This document shows, one piece after another, positions 1-9,121 of a stretch of 64,000 nt of DNA. Below the pieces are notes generated by a model. That model ran no database searches. It was not told the DNA's origin and saw only the letters and a program-made list of their open reading frames with translations. A program made the position numbers and the translations under genes. Positions within the stretch are counted from its first letter, which is position 1, and every line of letters starts with the position of its first letter. Source of the DNA: Chitinophaga fulva (GTDB lineage: Bacteria; Bacteroidota; Bacteroidia; Chitinophagales; Chitinophagaceae); the NCBI RefSeq assembly GCF_012927205.1, contig NZ_JABBGC010000001.1, positions 3,286,810 to 3,350,809 of the forward strand, in the 5' to 3' direction.

Positions 1-2
1 CA

Positions 3-3000
3 TCGGCCATAGATGCCGATTTCAGCAAAGCTACTGTTCAGGAAGTGCTCACCGCCTGCCTGAAAGGCCAGCCCTTTACCTTCACGATCGAAGACAAAAT
101 GATCGTTATCTCCCGGAAGCCGGCAACACCGGCTACTCCGGTTGTCAACGCGGTTGTGCCTGCAGACATCCGTGGCACGGTGAAAGATGAACAGGGCAAC
201 CCCATCCCCGGCGTATCTGTCGGCGTAGTAGGCACGGCCCGTGGTATTATCACCGATGCCAAAGGTGCTTTTGTGATCAGGGCCACTGCCGGCGAAACGC
301 TGAAATTCACGATCCTGGGCTATAAGCCGTATACGGTGCAGGTAGGGGAGGGCACTACGCTCAACGTGGTATTGCACCCCGAAGCCAGCGCCATCAGCGA
401 AGTAGTGGTAGTGGGTTATGGTACCCAGAAAAAATCACAACTCATCGGATCAGTATCGCAGATCAACGCGGAGAAAGTCAATAACAGGACAGTGCCACAA
501 CTGTCCAACGCCCTTACCGGCCAGATGCCCGGCGTAACGGTGATACAGCGCTCCGGCAGGCCCGGCGCGGCTGGCGGCGAAATACAGGTGCGTGGCGTGG
601 GTTCTTTCGGTGCAGGCCCTGGTGCGCTCATCCTCGTGGATGGGATGCCGGTCAACTCCTTCAATGATGTAAACCCCAACGATGTGGAAGCGGTATCTGT
701 GCTGAAAGATGCTTCTTCGGCCGCTATCTACGGCGCCCGGGCGGCCAACGGCGTGATACTCATTACCACCAAATCGGGTAGCGCCATCGGTAAACTCAAA
801 CTGAACTATAACGGTTACGTAGGTACGCAGAAACCAACGGCACTGCCGCAGTCTGTCAACTCATGGGAGTATGCACAAGCCATGAACGAAGCGGTGCCCG
901 GCTCTTATTCGCCAGCGGAGATACAACAGTTTAAAGACGGCAGCAATCCGGACAACTATCCCAACTCCAATTTCTACAAAGATTTCTTTAAACCATACGG
1001 TATACAAACAGGCCATAACATTTCCCTGGCCAATGGTAACCAGGTCAGCCAGTACCAGCTGTCTTTCGGGTATATACGGCAGAACGGTATCGTGGAAAGG
1101 AACAACTACGACCGCTACAACGTGCGCCTGAACATGCTCACCAATATCACCCGCAAACTGAAGCTGACGACCCGTATTGCGTCTTCCCTGTCTACCACGA
1201 ATGAACCGGCGCCTCCCGCAACATTGGATTACAACAACATGCTCGATATGATAGGGCAGGTGGTACGTTACGCGCCGATATATCCTGTTCGCATGAGCAA
1301 TGGCGACTGGGGCGTGGGCATCAATGGTAAAGGCACACCGGTGTCCAATCTGGAAAGTGAATCTTTTTATAAAGAAAAAGGTATTGACCTGAATGGCAAC
1401 CTGCGGCTGGACTGGAACGTGATAGAAGGCCTCAAGCTCTCTGCTGTAGGCGGCGGTTACATCAACTACGGCGATAACAAACGTTTCCTCGCTACGCAAT
1501 ATCTCAATGCCAATACCATACTAGGTCCGTCCACTTTAAACCAGGGTACGCGCAACTCCAATTACAAAACCATGCAGGCGTTGGCGGAATACAATAAACG
1601 GTTCAATAAACACAGTTTTACACTGTTGGCCGGTTATTCCTTTGAAGAATTTGTGGTAGACTCTGTGAGTGCTTTCCGCAGAAACTTCCCCGGTAATTCA
1701 CTGACGTCTATTAACCTGGGATCGGCTGACGGTCAGACCAATGATGGCGGCGCTGCTTCCTGGGCTTTGTCTTCCTTCTTTGGCCGCCTGCAATACAACT
1801 TCAATAGCAAATATTTTGCAGAAGGCGTGCTGCGTTATGATGGCTCCTCCCGTTTCCCTGCCACCAAAAAATATGCGTTCTTCCCCGCGATGGCAGTCGG
1901 TTGGCGGATTTCAGAAGAGCCATTTATGAAAAACAATATTAAATGGGTAGATGAACTGAAAATAAAGGCTTCCCGTGGTACGCTGGGTAACCAGAACATT
2001 GCTAACTACGGCTGGCAGAACATCCTCAACACTGGTACCAGGTATAACTACAGCTTCGGTGATCAGGTAGCTACCGGCGTGATGTTGGTGAACCTGGCAG
2101 ATCCTACGCTCCGTTGGGAGTCTACCCGTTCTACCGATTTGGGTGTGGACTTTACCTTGTTGCACGGATTGCTCACCGGTAGTGCTACTTATTTCGATAA
2201 ATATACGTACGATATCCTCGTAAGCCCGGCCGGCAGCGTATCCAGCGTACTGGGCTTTACCGTGGGGGTAAAGAATTCCGGCAGACTGAAAAATACTGGT
2301 TGGGAGTTTACCCTGGGGCATCATCATACCGTGGGTAAATTCAGTTATAACATTGATGGTAATTTCAGCATCATCAACAACAAAGTACTGGATGTGGGCG
2401 TAGGTAACGTGGTACAGCCCAATGGGCTGGTAGGTAATGCTAATACGCCGTTGTTTATCGGTTATCCGGTGAATGCTTATTATGGATATGTGGCTGACGG
2501 ATTGTTTGTAGATGCCGCTGACGGAGCTTCCTGGGCAGATCAGTCGGCACTGGGTTCCCAGAAGAAGCCGGGCGATATCCGATACAAAGATATCAGCGGC
2601 CCTGATGGCAAACCAGATGGTAAGATCACGCCGGCGTATGACCGGGTGGTGCTTGGCAGCCGTATCCCGCGGTATACTTTCGGTCTGAACCTCGGTGGCA
2701 AATACCGCAATTTTGATCTCAATGTGCTGATGCAGGGCGTGACCGGTGTGAAAGGTTACCTGGAGGGCTACGCCGGTATTGCGTTGAACAATACCGCTAC
2801 TGTACAACGCTGGCAGTTTGACGAACGCTGGACACCGGAAAACCCGGACCGTAACGCCAAATATCCGCGCATGGAGCTGGTGCCCAATACCGGTACCGGT
2901 AATACCGTTGCGTCTTCCTACTGGATGCTGAATGGTTCCTATCTCCGTATCAAAAACATACAGCTCGGCTATACGCTGGCCCCGGCTGTTACACGGCGTA

Positions 3001-3152
3001 TAGGCATCGACGGACTACGTGTGAGCCTGGCCGCAGAGAATTTGTTTACGTTCAGCCGTTACCGTAAGGGATGGGACCCGGAAGTCAATACCGGCGGTGC
3101 CTACTATCCCATTTTGCGTAACTATACGTTGGGTGTAAATGTTAGTTTCTAA
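3..3152 (+). CDS. SusC/RagA TonB-dependent glycan transporter with STN domain (5' end outside window)
   Basis: Outer-membrane TonB-dependent importer of the SusC/RagA family, which forms a lidded channel with the SusD protein encoded next. The frame is open to the left edge, so the gene starts upstream; the GTG at 45 is only the first internal start-like codon. The first residues (nt 3-110, including VQEVLTACLKGQPFTFTI) are the end of an STN (secretin/TonB short N-terminal) domain, the part that in this family contacts a FecR-type anti-sigma factor. Next come a carboxypeptidase-like beta-sandwich (nt ~165-375), the SusC hallmark EVVVVGYGTQKK (nt ~400), a plug with ILVDGMPV, and a long barrel ending in VNVSF with the terminal aromatic. 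SusD follows after 19 bp and two sulfatases after that. The STN domain implies control by an ECF sigma/FecR pair upstream of the window (inference). Confidence 0.95.
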   Translation, partial: SAIDADFSKATVQEVLTACLKGQPFTFTIEDKMIVISRKPATPATPVVNAVVPADIRGTVKDEQGNPIPGVSVGVVGTARGIITDAKGAFVIRATAGETLKFTILGYKPYTVQVGEGTTLNVVLHPEASAISEVVVVGYGTQKKSQLIGSVSQINAEKVNNRTVPQLSNALTGQMPGVTVIQRSGRPGAAGGEIQVRGVGSFGAGPGALILVDGMPVNSFNDVNPNDVEAVSVLKDASSAAIYGARAANGVILITTKSGSAIGKLKLNYNGYVGTQKPTALPQSVNSWEYAQAMNEAVPGSYSPAEIQQFKDGSNPDNYPNSNFYKDFFKPYGIQTGHNISLANGNQVSQYQLSFGYIRQNGIVERNNYDRYNVRLNMLTNITRKLKLTTRIASSLSTTNEPAPPATLDYNNMLDMIGQVVRYAPIYPVRMSNGDWGVGINGKGTPVSNLESESFYKEKGIDLNGNLRLDWNVIEGLKLSAVGGGYINYGDNKRFLATQYLNANTILGPSTLNQGTRNSNYKTMQALAEYNKRFNKHSFTLLAGYSFEEFVVDSVSAFRRNFPGNSLTSINLGSADGQTNDGGAASWALSSFFGRLQYNFNSKYFAEGVLRYDGSSRFPATKKYAFFPAMAVGWRISEEPFMKNNIKWVDELKIKASRGTLGNQNIANYGWQNILNTGTRYNYSFGDQVATGVMLVNLADPTLRWESTRSTDLGVDFTLLHGLLTGSATYFDKYTYDILVSPAGSVSSVLGFTVGVKNSGRLKNTGWEFTLGHHHTVGKFSYNIDGNFSIINNKVLDVGVGNVVQPNGLVGNANTPLFIGYPVNAYYGYVADGLFVDAADGASWADQSALGSQKKPGDIRYKDISGPDGKPDGKITPAYDRVVLGSRIPRYTFGLNLGGKYRNFDLNVLMQGVTGVKGYLEGYAGIALNNTATVQRWQFDERWTPENPDRNAKYPRMELVPNTGTGNTVASSYWMLNGSYLRIKNIQLGYTLAPAVTRRIGIDGLRVSLAAENLFTFSRYRKGWDPEVNTGGAYYPILRNYTLGVNVSF

Positions 3153-3171
3153 ATCTTCAAACGACTGAAAA

Positions 3172-4806
3172 ATGCGAGTACATTACAGATATATAATAGC
3201 CGCCTGCCTGTTGTTAACGCTGGGCAGCGGTTGCAGCAAAAAGCTGGATAAAGCGCCACTGTCGCAGTTCTCCAATGAGAGCTTCTGGAAATCCGAGGGC
3301 GACGCCATGCTGGCGCTGGCAGCGGTATACCGGGGTAATATCGCCGGCGGCACTGAAACTACTATGTCCGACTGGTGGTCCTATTATGGGCTGTTGCTGC
3401 TGGACATGTCTACCGATAATCTCTATGACCGCCGCGGTGACAATTCTGATGTGAGCAAACTAACCAACGGCGGTCTCACAACCACTAACGGTCAGGTAGC
3501 TATCTACTGGACCTCGGGTTATACCCGCATCGCCCGCTGTAACTACTTCCTGGAGAACGTCAACCGGGTACCGGCATCTCCCGAAAAAATCAAAAGAATG
3601 ACAGCAGAAGTCCGTTTTATCAGGGCTGCCATCTTCTTTTATTTCTCCCAGTATTTTGGCAGTGTGCCGCTCACTACCAAAACCATGACGGTGGAGGAGG
3701 CGAATTCCGTGAAAAAAGCCACCAAACAACAGCTCGTTGATTTTGTAACAGCCGAGCTGACAGCTGCAATAGCCGATCTGCCAAGGTTTAAAGACATCGC
3801 TGCCACCGAAAGAGGCCGCGCCAGCAAACAGGCTGCACTGGCATTCCTGGGCCGCCTGCAACTGGCTGAGAAAAAATACAGCGATGCTGCAGCAACCTAC
3901 AAAACCATCATCGATTACAACGACAATCTCATCGATCCGAACTATAAAAGCCTTTTCGATGGTACCAACGAAACCAGCAAAGAGTTGGTCTTCGCTATCC
4001 AGTACGTCCCTAACTTAGTCCCCAACGGGATGTTGCAACATTTCTTCCCGGCCATCAACAGCGGATGGCACCTGCTAAATCCGCTGGGCAGCCTCGTGGA
4101 AAGTTATGAGTTCAGGGATGGCACGCCTTTTTCGTTTACAGATGCCCGTTATAATCCAAAGGATATCGGCCAGAACCGCGATCCGCGGCTGACGTACACG
4201 GTACTCTATAATATGCAGACGTTCAACGGCCGCCCTTATATCTCTCATCCGGATTCCACCAAATCGGTAGATCAGCTCACGCTGACCCGTCAGGCTACGC
4301 GTACCGGCTATTGCATCCGCAAGTTCCTGCCGGATAATTTCTCCGGCGACTTACAGAATTCGGGCATCGATGTGCCGGTGGTCCGTTATGCGGAAGTGCT
4401 GCTCAGCTACCTCGAAGCAAAACTGGAGGGCGGTGAGCCCATCGATCAGGCCCTGCTGGACGCTACCATCAACCAGGTGAGAGGTCGTGCTGCTGTAGGC
4501 ATGCCAAGGGTAACGACCACCGATGCGGTGGCGCTGCGCGTGGTCCTGCGCCGCGAACGTAGAAATGAACTAGCTTGCGAAGGGCTTCGTTATTGGGACC
4601 TGCTCCGCTGGGGGACTATCGCACAGGTGATGAATGGTGATTTTTATGGGGCGCCTTTCCCGGGAGCAGTAAATTTGCGCAAGAAAGGCTCCAGTGTAGA
4701 TCCTTACAGCCGCTGGTTCGTAACGACCAAAGCTTTCCGCGCCGGTACCGATGAAAAATGGCCGGTGCCGCAAAGCGAACAGGACATAAATCCTAATCTG
4801 AGATAA
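3172..4806 (+). CDS. SusD/RagB-family glycan-binding lipoprotein
   Basis: Surface lipoprotein that captures oligosaccharide and caps the SusC channel. 544 aa, a normal SusD length. The N-terminus is a lipoprotein signal with lipobox LGSGC (Cys about residue 21) followed by SKKLDKAPLSQFSNESFW, the usual start of mature SusD proteins. The SusD core helices are visible (YTRIARCNYFLENV; VRFIRAAIFFYF), and the C-terminal domain has the conserved RRERRNELACEGLRYWDLLRW and ends in a PVPQSEQDINPNL-type tail. It follows SusC by 19 bp and ends 1 bp before the sulfatase ATG, so the genes are clearly co-transcribed. The glycan is not identifiable from sequence; adjacent sulfatases argue for a sulfated one. 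Confidence 0.95.
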   Translation: MRVHYRYIIAACLLLTLGSGCSKKLDKAPLSQFSNESFWKSEGDAMLALAAVYRGNIAGGTETTMSDWWSYYGLLLLDMSTDNLYDRRGDNSDVSKLTNGGLTTTNGQVAIYWTSGYTRIARCNYFLENVNRVPASPEKIKRMTAEVRFIRAAIFFYFSQYFGSVPLTTKTMTVEEANSVKKATKQQLVDFVTAELTAAIADLPRFKDIAATERGRASKQAALAFLGRLQLAEKKYSDAAATYKTIIDYNDNLIDPNYKSLFDGTNETSKELVFAIQYVPNLVPNGMLQHFFPAINSGWHLLNPLGSLVESYEFRDGTPFSFTDARYNPKDIGQNRDPRLTYTVLYNMQTFNGRPYISHPDSTKSVDQLTLTRQATRTGYCIRKFLPDNFSGDLQNSGIDVPVVRYAEVLLSYLEAKLEGGEPIDQALLDATINQVRGRAAVGMPRVTTTDAVALRVVLRRERRNELACEGLRYWDLLRWGTIAQVMNGDFYGAPFPGAVNLRKKGSSVDPYSRWFVTTKAFRAGTDEKWPVPQSEQDINPNLR

Positions 4807-4807
4807 T

Positions 4808-6340
4808 ATGCATTACGTGAAAAAATTACTCTTTACCGCCGTCCTCACGGGCGTGGCCCATGTGGCGGTAAAAGGCCAGCAGAAAGGACAACAGCCCAAT
4901 GTGATCATCATCTATGCAGATGACCTGGGATATGGGGATATCAGCTGCAACGGCGCCGCTCGTGTGAAAACGCCGCATATCGATCAATTGGCATCGGAAG
5001 GGATACGTTTTACCAACGGCCACGCGACGGCTGCTACGTGTACTCCTTCCCGTTATTCCATCCTCACCGGTGAATATGCCTGGCGTAAAAAGGGGACCAA
5101 TATACTCCCCGGCAACGCGGCGCTGATTGTGCCAACAGACCGCACCACGCTGGGCAAAGTGTTCCAGCGCTCCGGCTATCGTACGGCCTGCATCGGTAAG
5201 TGGCACCTCGGACTGGGCACACAGGGAGAACCGGACTGGAACGGGGAAATCAAACCCGGTCCGCTGGAAACAGGCTTCGATTATGCGTTCTTTTTCCCCG
5301 CTACGGCCGACAGGGTGCCTACGGTATATGTAGAAAACCACCGCGTGGTGGCCCTCGATCCGAAAGATACCATCCAGGTCAACTACCAGCATAAGATCGG
5401 CAACGAGCCTACCGGCAAGGAAAACTCGGAGCTGCTCAAAATGCATTCTACCCCCGGACAAGGACATAATCAGACCATCGTGAACGGCATCGGCCGCATC
5501 GGCTGGATGACCGGCGGTCAACGGGCCCGCTGGACAGACGAATCACTGGCCGGCGACTTTGTGAACCAGGCGCAGCACTTCATCGAAGAACACCGCCGTC
5601 AGCCTTTCTTCCTTTACCTGGCGCTCAGCGATATCCATGTGCCACGCATGCCGGACACCCGCTTCAAAGGAAAAAGTGAACTGGGCTACCGCGGCGACGT
5701 GATCATGCAACTGGACTGGTCAGTAGGAGAGATCATGAAAACGCTCGATTACCTCGGCATCGCTAAAAATACCATTATTGTTTTCAGCAGCGACAACGGC
5801 CCCGTGCTGGATGACGGTTATCTCGACGGCGCTGTGGCCCAACAAAACGGCCACCAGCCGGCCGGCGCCATGCGCGGCGGCAAATACAGCATCCTCGAAG
5901 GCGGCACCCGCGTACCTTTCATCGTTCGTTGGCCCGGCACCGTGAAACCTGGTGTTTCCGGTGCGCTGGTAAGTCAGGTCGATCTGTTGGCTTCTTTTGC
6001 AGCCATGCTCCGCCAGCCGTTGCCCGAGAGTGATGCACCGGACAGCTGGAACATACTGAGCACTTTGCTCGGAAAATCACAACAAGGCCGCAGCAGTTTT
6101 GTGGAGCAAGCCAATACAATGGCGCTCATCAAAGGCGACTGGAAATACATCGCGCCACAGCGCGGGCCTAAACTGTTCGAGGCGGTGAATATTGAATCCG
6201 GACTGGATACTATTCCCCAGCTGTACAACCTGAAAAACGATCTGGGAGAAAAGAACAACATGGCTGCCGCACATCCTGACATGGTGAAAGAAATGTCCTC
6301 CATGCTGGAAACGATCAGGAGCAGTGGCCGCAGCCGCTAA
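4808..6340 (+). CDS. Formylglycine-dependent sulfatase (arylsulfatase family, S1)
   Basis: Hydrolyses sulfate esters, here probably from a glycan handled by the SusCD pair just upstream. 510 aa with a cleavable signal peptide (MHYVKKLLFTAVLTGVAHVAVKGQ), so periplasmic or surface-exposed. Metal-binding DD lies in YADDLGYGD (D38, D39). The sulfatase signature CTPSR has Cys78 as the residue converted to formylglycine and Arg82. Further family motifs are GKWHLG, FFLYLALSDIHVPRMP and FSSDNGP, with a C-terminal subdomain carrying WKYI and QLYNLKND. The ATG lies 1 bp after the SusD stop (TAA-T-ATG), so translation is probably coupled. A Cys-type sulfatase needs a maturase (FGE or anSME), which is not in this window. 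The exact subfamily and substrate cannot be assigned by eye. Confidence 0.93.
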   Translation: MHYVKKLLFTAVLTGVAHVAVKGQQKGQQPNVIIIYADDLGYGDISCNGAARVKTPHIDQLASEGIRFTNGHATAATCTPSRYSILTGEYAWRKKGTNILPGNAALIVPTDRTTLGKVFQRSGYRTACIGKWHLGLGTQGEPDWNGEIKPGPLETGFDYAFFFPATADRVPTVYVENHRVVALDPKDTIQVNYQHKIGNEPTGKENSELLKMHSTPGQGHNQTIVNGIGRIGWMTGGQRARWTDESLAGDFVNQAQHFIEEHRRQPFFLYLALSDIHVPRMPDTRFKGKSELGYRGDVIMQLDWSVGEIMKTLDYLGIAKNTIIVFSSDNGPVLDDGYLDGAVAQQNGHQPAGAMRGGKYSILEGGTRVPFIVRWPGTVKPGVSGALVSQVDLLASFAAMLRQPLPESDAPDSWNILSTLLGKSQQGRSSFVEQANTMALIKGDWKYIAPQRGPKLFEAVNIESGLDTIPQLYNLKNDLGEKNNMAAAHPDMVKEMSSMLETIRSSGRSR

Positions 6341-6352
6341 AAAACATCGCCC

Positions 6353-7855
6353 ATGAAGCAGTATTTGTTATGTCTGAGTGCTTTCCTCGTCACTGTCACC
6401 GCTTCGGCACAGTCGGGGAAAGCGCCCCGGCCCAACGTGATCTTTATCTATACCGATGATATGGGCCGCGGTATGTTGTCCGGCTACGGTCAACAGATCG
6501 TGAAAACACCCAACATCGATTTCCTGGCACGTGGCGGTATGCGGTTTGACAACATCTATGGCAGCATGTATTGTGCGCCTGCCAGGGCCAGTATGCTCAC
6601 GGGTTACAGCGATGTGAGAAAAGGGAAGTTTACACTCAACCGCGCCGGTATCTATATTAACTATCTCCAGGGCAAACTTACCCTGCCGGAAGTAGATGAG
6701 CGCCTCGCGCTCTTTGAACAGTCGGAACATCCGGGAATGGTGCTGCCACAGGTGTTTAAGAAAGCCGGTTATGTGACCGGCGAAATCGGTAAACTGGAAT
6801 GGGGCTTCGCCACATCACGCAAGCAGATGACCGCCCACGGGTGGGACTATTATTATGGCTACCTCGATCACCGCATGTGCCACGGTTTCTACCCGATGGT
6901 CATGTTTGAAAACGGGGAACCGGTGCGCATCGCCGGCAATACGCGGCCAGACTCATACCCCGACAGCGCAGCCTTGCTGAACGGCAAAGAAAAGCCGCAG
7001 TATGCCGAAAACCTGTTCATGGATAAAGCCCGGCAGTTTATTGTCGGCAATAAAGACAAACCCTTCTTCCTGTATTACCCGACCAACCTGCCACACGGAC
7101 CGGTATCCGTACCCGCCATTGATCCTGCATTTGCGCACAATGATCAGTTGACGGAACGCCAGAAGATGTACGCTTCCATGGTGAAAATGGTGGACGATAA
7201 CGTGGGGACCTTTATTCACCTGATAGATTCATTGGGCCTTACGAAGAATACCCTGATCATCTTCGGGTCTGATAACGGTCATTGGTTATATTATGAAGGC
7301 AAACAGCGGCGCATTGATAATATTACCACACGCTTTTTCAGCGATGATGGTGCGGATATCTTTAACGGTAACAGTGGTCTGGCGGGTCTGAAGGAGACCA
7401 ACTGGGAAGGCGGTGTAAGGGTGCCGTTTATCTGCTATTGGCCTGGCAAGGTGCCGGCTGGAACGGTAAACCGCAACCTGGTAGCTGGTTACGACCTGTT
7501 GAGCACGATGGCTGACCTGCTGCAGGTGCGCGTGCCCGATCAGAAAGATGGCCGTTCTTATCTGCCGTCTATGCTGGGAAAGAAGGCTGTGCCCCGTGAT
7601 AAAGTGGTGTTCTCCTCGTTTATGGGCCCGGCACTGGTCACCCGTGACGGCTGGAAGCTTCGCACCTATCTGCTGGACAATAAAAATATCTTCCAGTTAT
7701 ATCATCTGCCAACAGATAACCGGGAGACAAAAGACCTATCCGCGCAATACCCTCAAAAAGTGGATTCGCTCAAACGGGTGCTGACAAAGGCCTGCGACGG
7801 GCAATTGCAGAACGGGATATTCTATTTCAACCGGCTGCCGGCCACGGCGCTATAG
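6353..7855 (+). CDS. Formylglycine-dependent sulfatase, second of pair
   Basis: A second, divergent S1-type sulfatase, 500 aa, 12 bp after the first. Signal peptide MKQYLLCLSAFLVTVTASAQ. Metal ligands YTDDMGRG (D35, D36); signature CAPAR with Cys74 as the formylglycine precursor and Arg78. It also has FFLYYPTNLPHGPVSVP, IIFGSDNGHW and a C-terminal RDGWKLRTY / QLYHLPTDNRE segment. The sequence around the active site differs clearly from the upstream sulfatase, so the two probably act on different sulfate positions or linkages (inference). It is the last gene of the SusCD-sulfatase run; a strong hairpin with a T-run follows at 7907-7953. Confidence 0.93.
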   Translation: MKQYLLCLSAFLVTVTASAQSGKAPRPNVIFIYTDDMGRGMLSGYGQQIVKTPNIDFLARGGMRFDNIYGSMYCAPARASMLTGYSDVRKGKFTLNRAGIYINYLQGKLTLPEVDERLALFEQSEHPGMVLPQVFKKAGYVTGEIGKLEWGFATSRKQMTAHGWDYYYGYLDHRMCHGFYPMVMFENGEPVRIAGNTRPDSYPDSAALLNGKEKPQYAENLFMDKARQFIVGNKDKPFFLYYPTNLPHGPVSVPAIDPAFAHNDQLTERQKMYASMVKMVDDNVGTFIHLIDSLGLTKNTLIIFGSDNGHWLYYEGKQRRIDNITTRFFSDDGADIFNGNSGLAGLKETNWEGGVRVPFICYWPGKVPAGTVNRNLVAGYDLLSTMADLLQVRVPDQKDGRSYLPSMLGKKAVPRDKVVFSSFMGPALVTRDGWKLRTYLLDNKNIFQLYHLPTDNRETKDLSAQYPQKVDSLKRVLTKACDGQLQNGIFYFNRLPATAL

Positions 7856-7861
7856 CATTTA

Positions 7862-7990
7862 GGGATTTTTTGATTTACGATTTTTTGATTTCATAGATCG
7901 ACAGTAGCGAAGACCAAAGCGGGTAATAGAACCGCTTTGGTCTTCGCTTTTTTATTCGCGAAATCAGAAAATCGTAAATCAAAAAATCCC
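7862..7990. repeat. Nested long inverted repeat containing a strong terminator hairpin
   Basis: Two concentric inverted repeats. The outer arms are 31 bp (7862-7892 and 7960-7990) and pair with one mismatch; each arm contains two copies of a GATTTTTTGATT-like unit. The inner arms (7907-7922 and 7932-7947) are a perfect 16-bp stem, GCGAAGACCAAAGCGG, with a 9-nt loop, followed by TTTTTTATT. The inner element is a convincing intrinsic terminator for the sulfatase operon. The outer arms are not needed for termination and may belong to a dispersed intergenic repeat family. Confidence 0.85.
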
Positions 7991-8039
7991 AAAATGGCTT
8001 CGTGTCGGTTTTGTTCTATTTTCCGGGTATCCGGTGTGC

Positions 8040-8047
8040 TAGTTTTG
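8040..8047 (+). promoter_or_regulatory. Candidate -7 element TAGTTTTG
   Basis: Matches the Bacteroidota -7 consensus TAnnTTTG and lies 21 bp before the ATG at 8069. The nearest upstream TTG (8011-8013) is 26 bp away, longer than usual, so the call rests mainly on the -7 box and position. Confidence 0.4.
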
Positions 8048-8068
8048 ACATATAAAAACAAACAAACC

Positions 8069-8896
8069 ATGAAAACAGCACCCGTTTTAATATTAGGAGG
8101 TACCGGTAAAACCGGCAGCAGGATCGCACAACTGTTAGATGAAAAGAAATGGCCTTTCCGGATTGGCTCCCGTTCCGGTACACCGGCATTTGACTGGGAA
8201 AATCCCGCTACATGGCGGGCTGCGCTCGACGGCATTTCGTCCGTATACCTGAGCTATTACCCTGATCTCGCAGTGCCTGGCACAGCAGACACTATTAATG
8301 CCTTTGTGCAGCTGGCGGTCGTTGTAGGCGTAAAGCGGATCGTATTACTGTCTGGTCGTGGCGAGCATGAGGCTGAGGCTTGTGAGGTGGTGGTGAAGAA
8401 AGCCGGTGTGGAATGGACTATCCTCCGCTGCGCCTGGTTCAGCCAGAATTTCAGCGAAGGTTACCTGCTGGAGCCTTTACAGGCTGGTATTGTGGCGCTT
8501 CCTGTGGGTAATGTGCGTGAACCCTTTATCGATGCCGACGATATCGCTGAGGTAGCGGTGGCTGCCCTGACCGAAGACGGGCATGCCGGAGAACTGTATG
8601 AACTGACTGGTCCCCGTTTGTTGACCTTTGCCGAGGCGGTGGCTGAAGTGGCCAATGCAACGGGCCGGCAGATTACCTATCAACCGGTGAGCCTGGGCGA
8701 CTATACTGCCATGCTGAAAGAGTATGGCCTCCCGGATGACCATATCTGGCTGATATCCTACCTTTTCTCCGAAGTGCTCGATGGTCGTAATGAAAGTCTG
8801 ACCGACGGGGTACAGCGTGCACTCAAAAGGGCTCCCCGGGATTTTGGTGACTATGCACGTACTACTGCCGCGTCCGGAATCTGGAATCAACAGTAA
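8069..8896 (+). CDS. NmrA-like NAD(P)-binding oxidoreductase
   Basis: Atypical short-chain dehydrogenase of the NmrA/YtfG kind, 275 aa, presumably cytosolic. The N-terminal nucleotide-binding motif is ILGGTGKTGSRIAQLL (GGTGKTG), then RSGTPAFDWENPATW, which replaces an NADP-discriminating loop, and FIDADDIAEVAVAALTE, which is typical of the family. Members linked to fungal ergot-alkaloid-type annotations share the FDWEDPATW pattern; that name does not imply the pathway here. I chose ATG 8069 because upstream in-frame codons (from 7937) run through the terminator and lack family similarity; a TAGTTTTG box sits just before. No operon partner. Substrate unknown. Confidence 0.88.
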   Translation: MKTAPVLILGGTGKTGSRIAQLLDEKKWPFRIGSRSGTPAFDWENPATWRAALDGISSVYLSYYPDLAVPGTADTINAFVQLAVVVGVKRIVLLSGRGEHEAEACEVVVKKAGVEWTILRCAWFSQNFSEGYLLEPLQAGIVALPVGNVREPFIDADDIAEVAVAALTEDGHAGELYELTGPRLLTFAEAVAEVANATGRQITYQPVSLGDYTAMLKEYGLPDDHIWLISYLFSEVLDGRNESLTDGVQRALKRAPRDFGDYARTTAASGIWNQQ

Positions 8897-8948
8897 TCAA
8901 ATCCGGAAAAATATCGGAAATCCGGAATGGACGATGATCAAATCGGGA

Positions 8949-8983
8949 AAATATCAGGAACTAATGATTAGTTCCTGATATTT
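8949..8983. terminator. Perfect 16-bp hairpin after the NmrA-like gene
   Basis: Arms 8949-8964 and 8968-8983 (AAATATCAGGAACTAA and its complement) with a 3-nt loop. The stem ends in TTT then ATAAAAT; without a long T-run it is either a weak terminator or an RNA-stabilising hairpin. Confidence 0.5.
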
Positions 8984-9121
8984 ATAAAATATGTAAATGA
9001 TTGATTTTTAGTGTTAATTGTTTATCGAGTACAAGTTTTTCCGCTTTGCGTAAATGGTTTTCCCGATTCGCCGGGTATATAAATCAACCTTGACGTTCCT
9101 TTGCGCAAAATTTATTGAACG

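Noticed and set aside
7937-8068. Upstream in-frame extension of the NmrA-like gene
   Set aside because: It would start inside the terminator hairpin and lacks family similarity; ATG 8069 is preferred.
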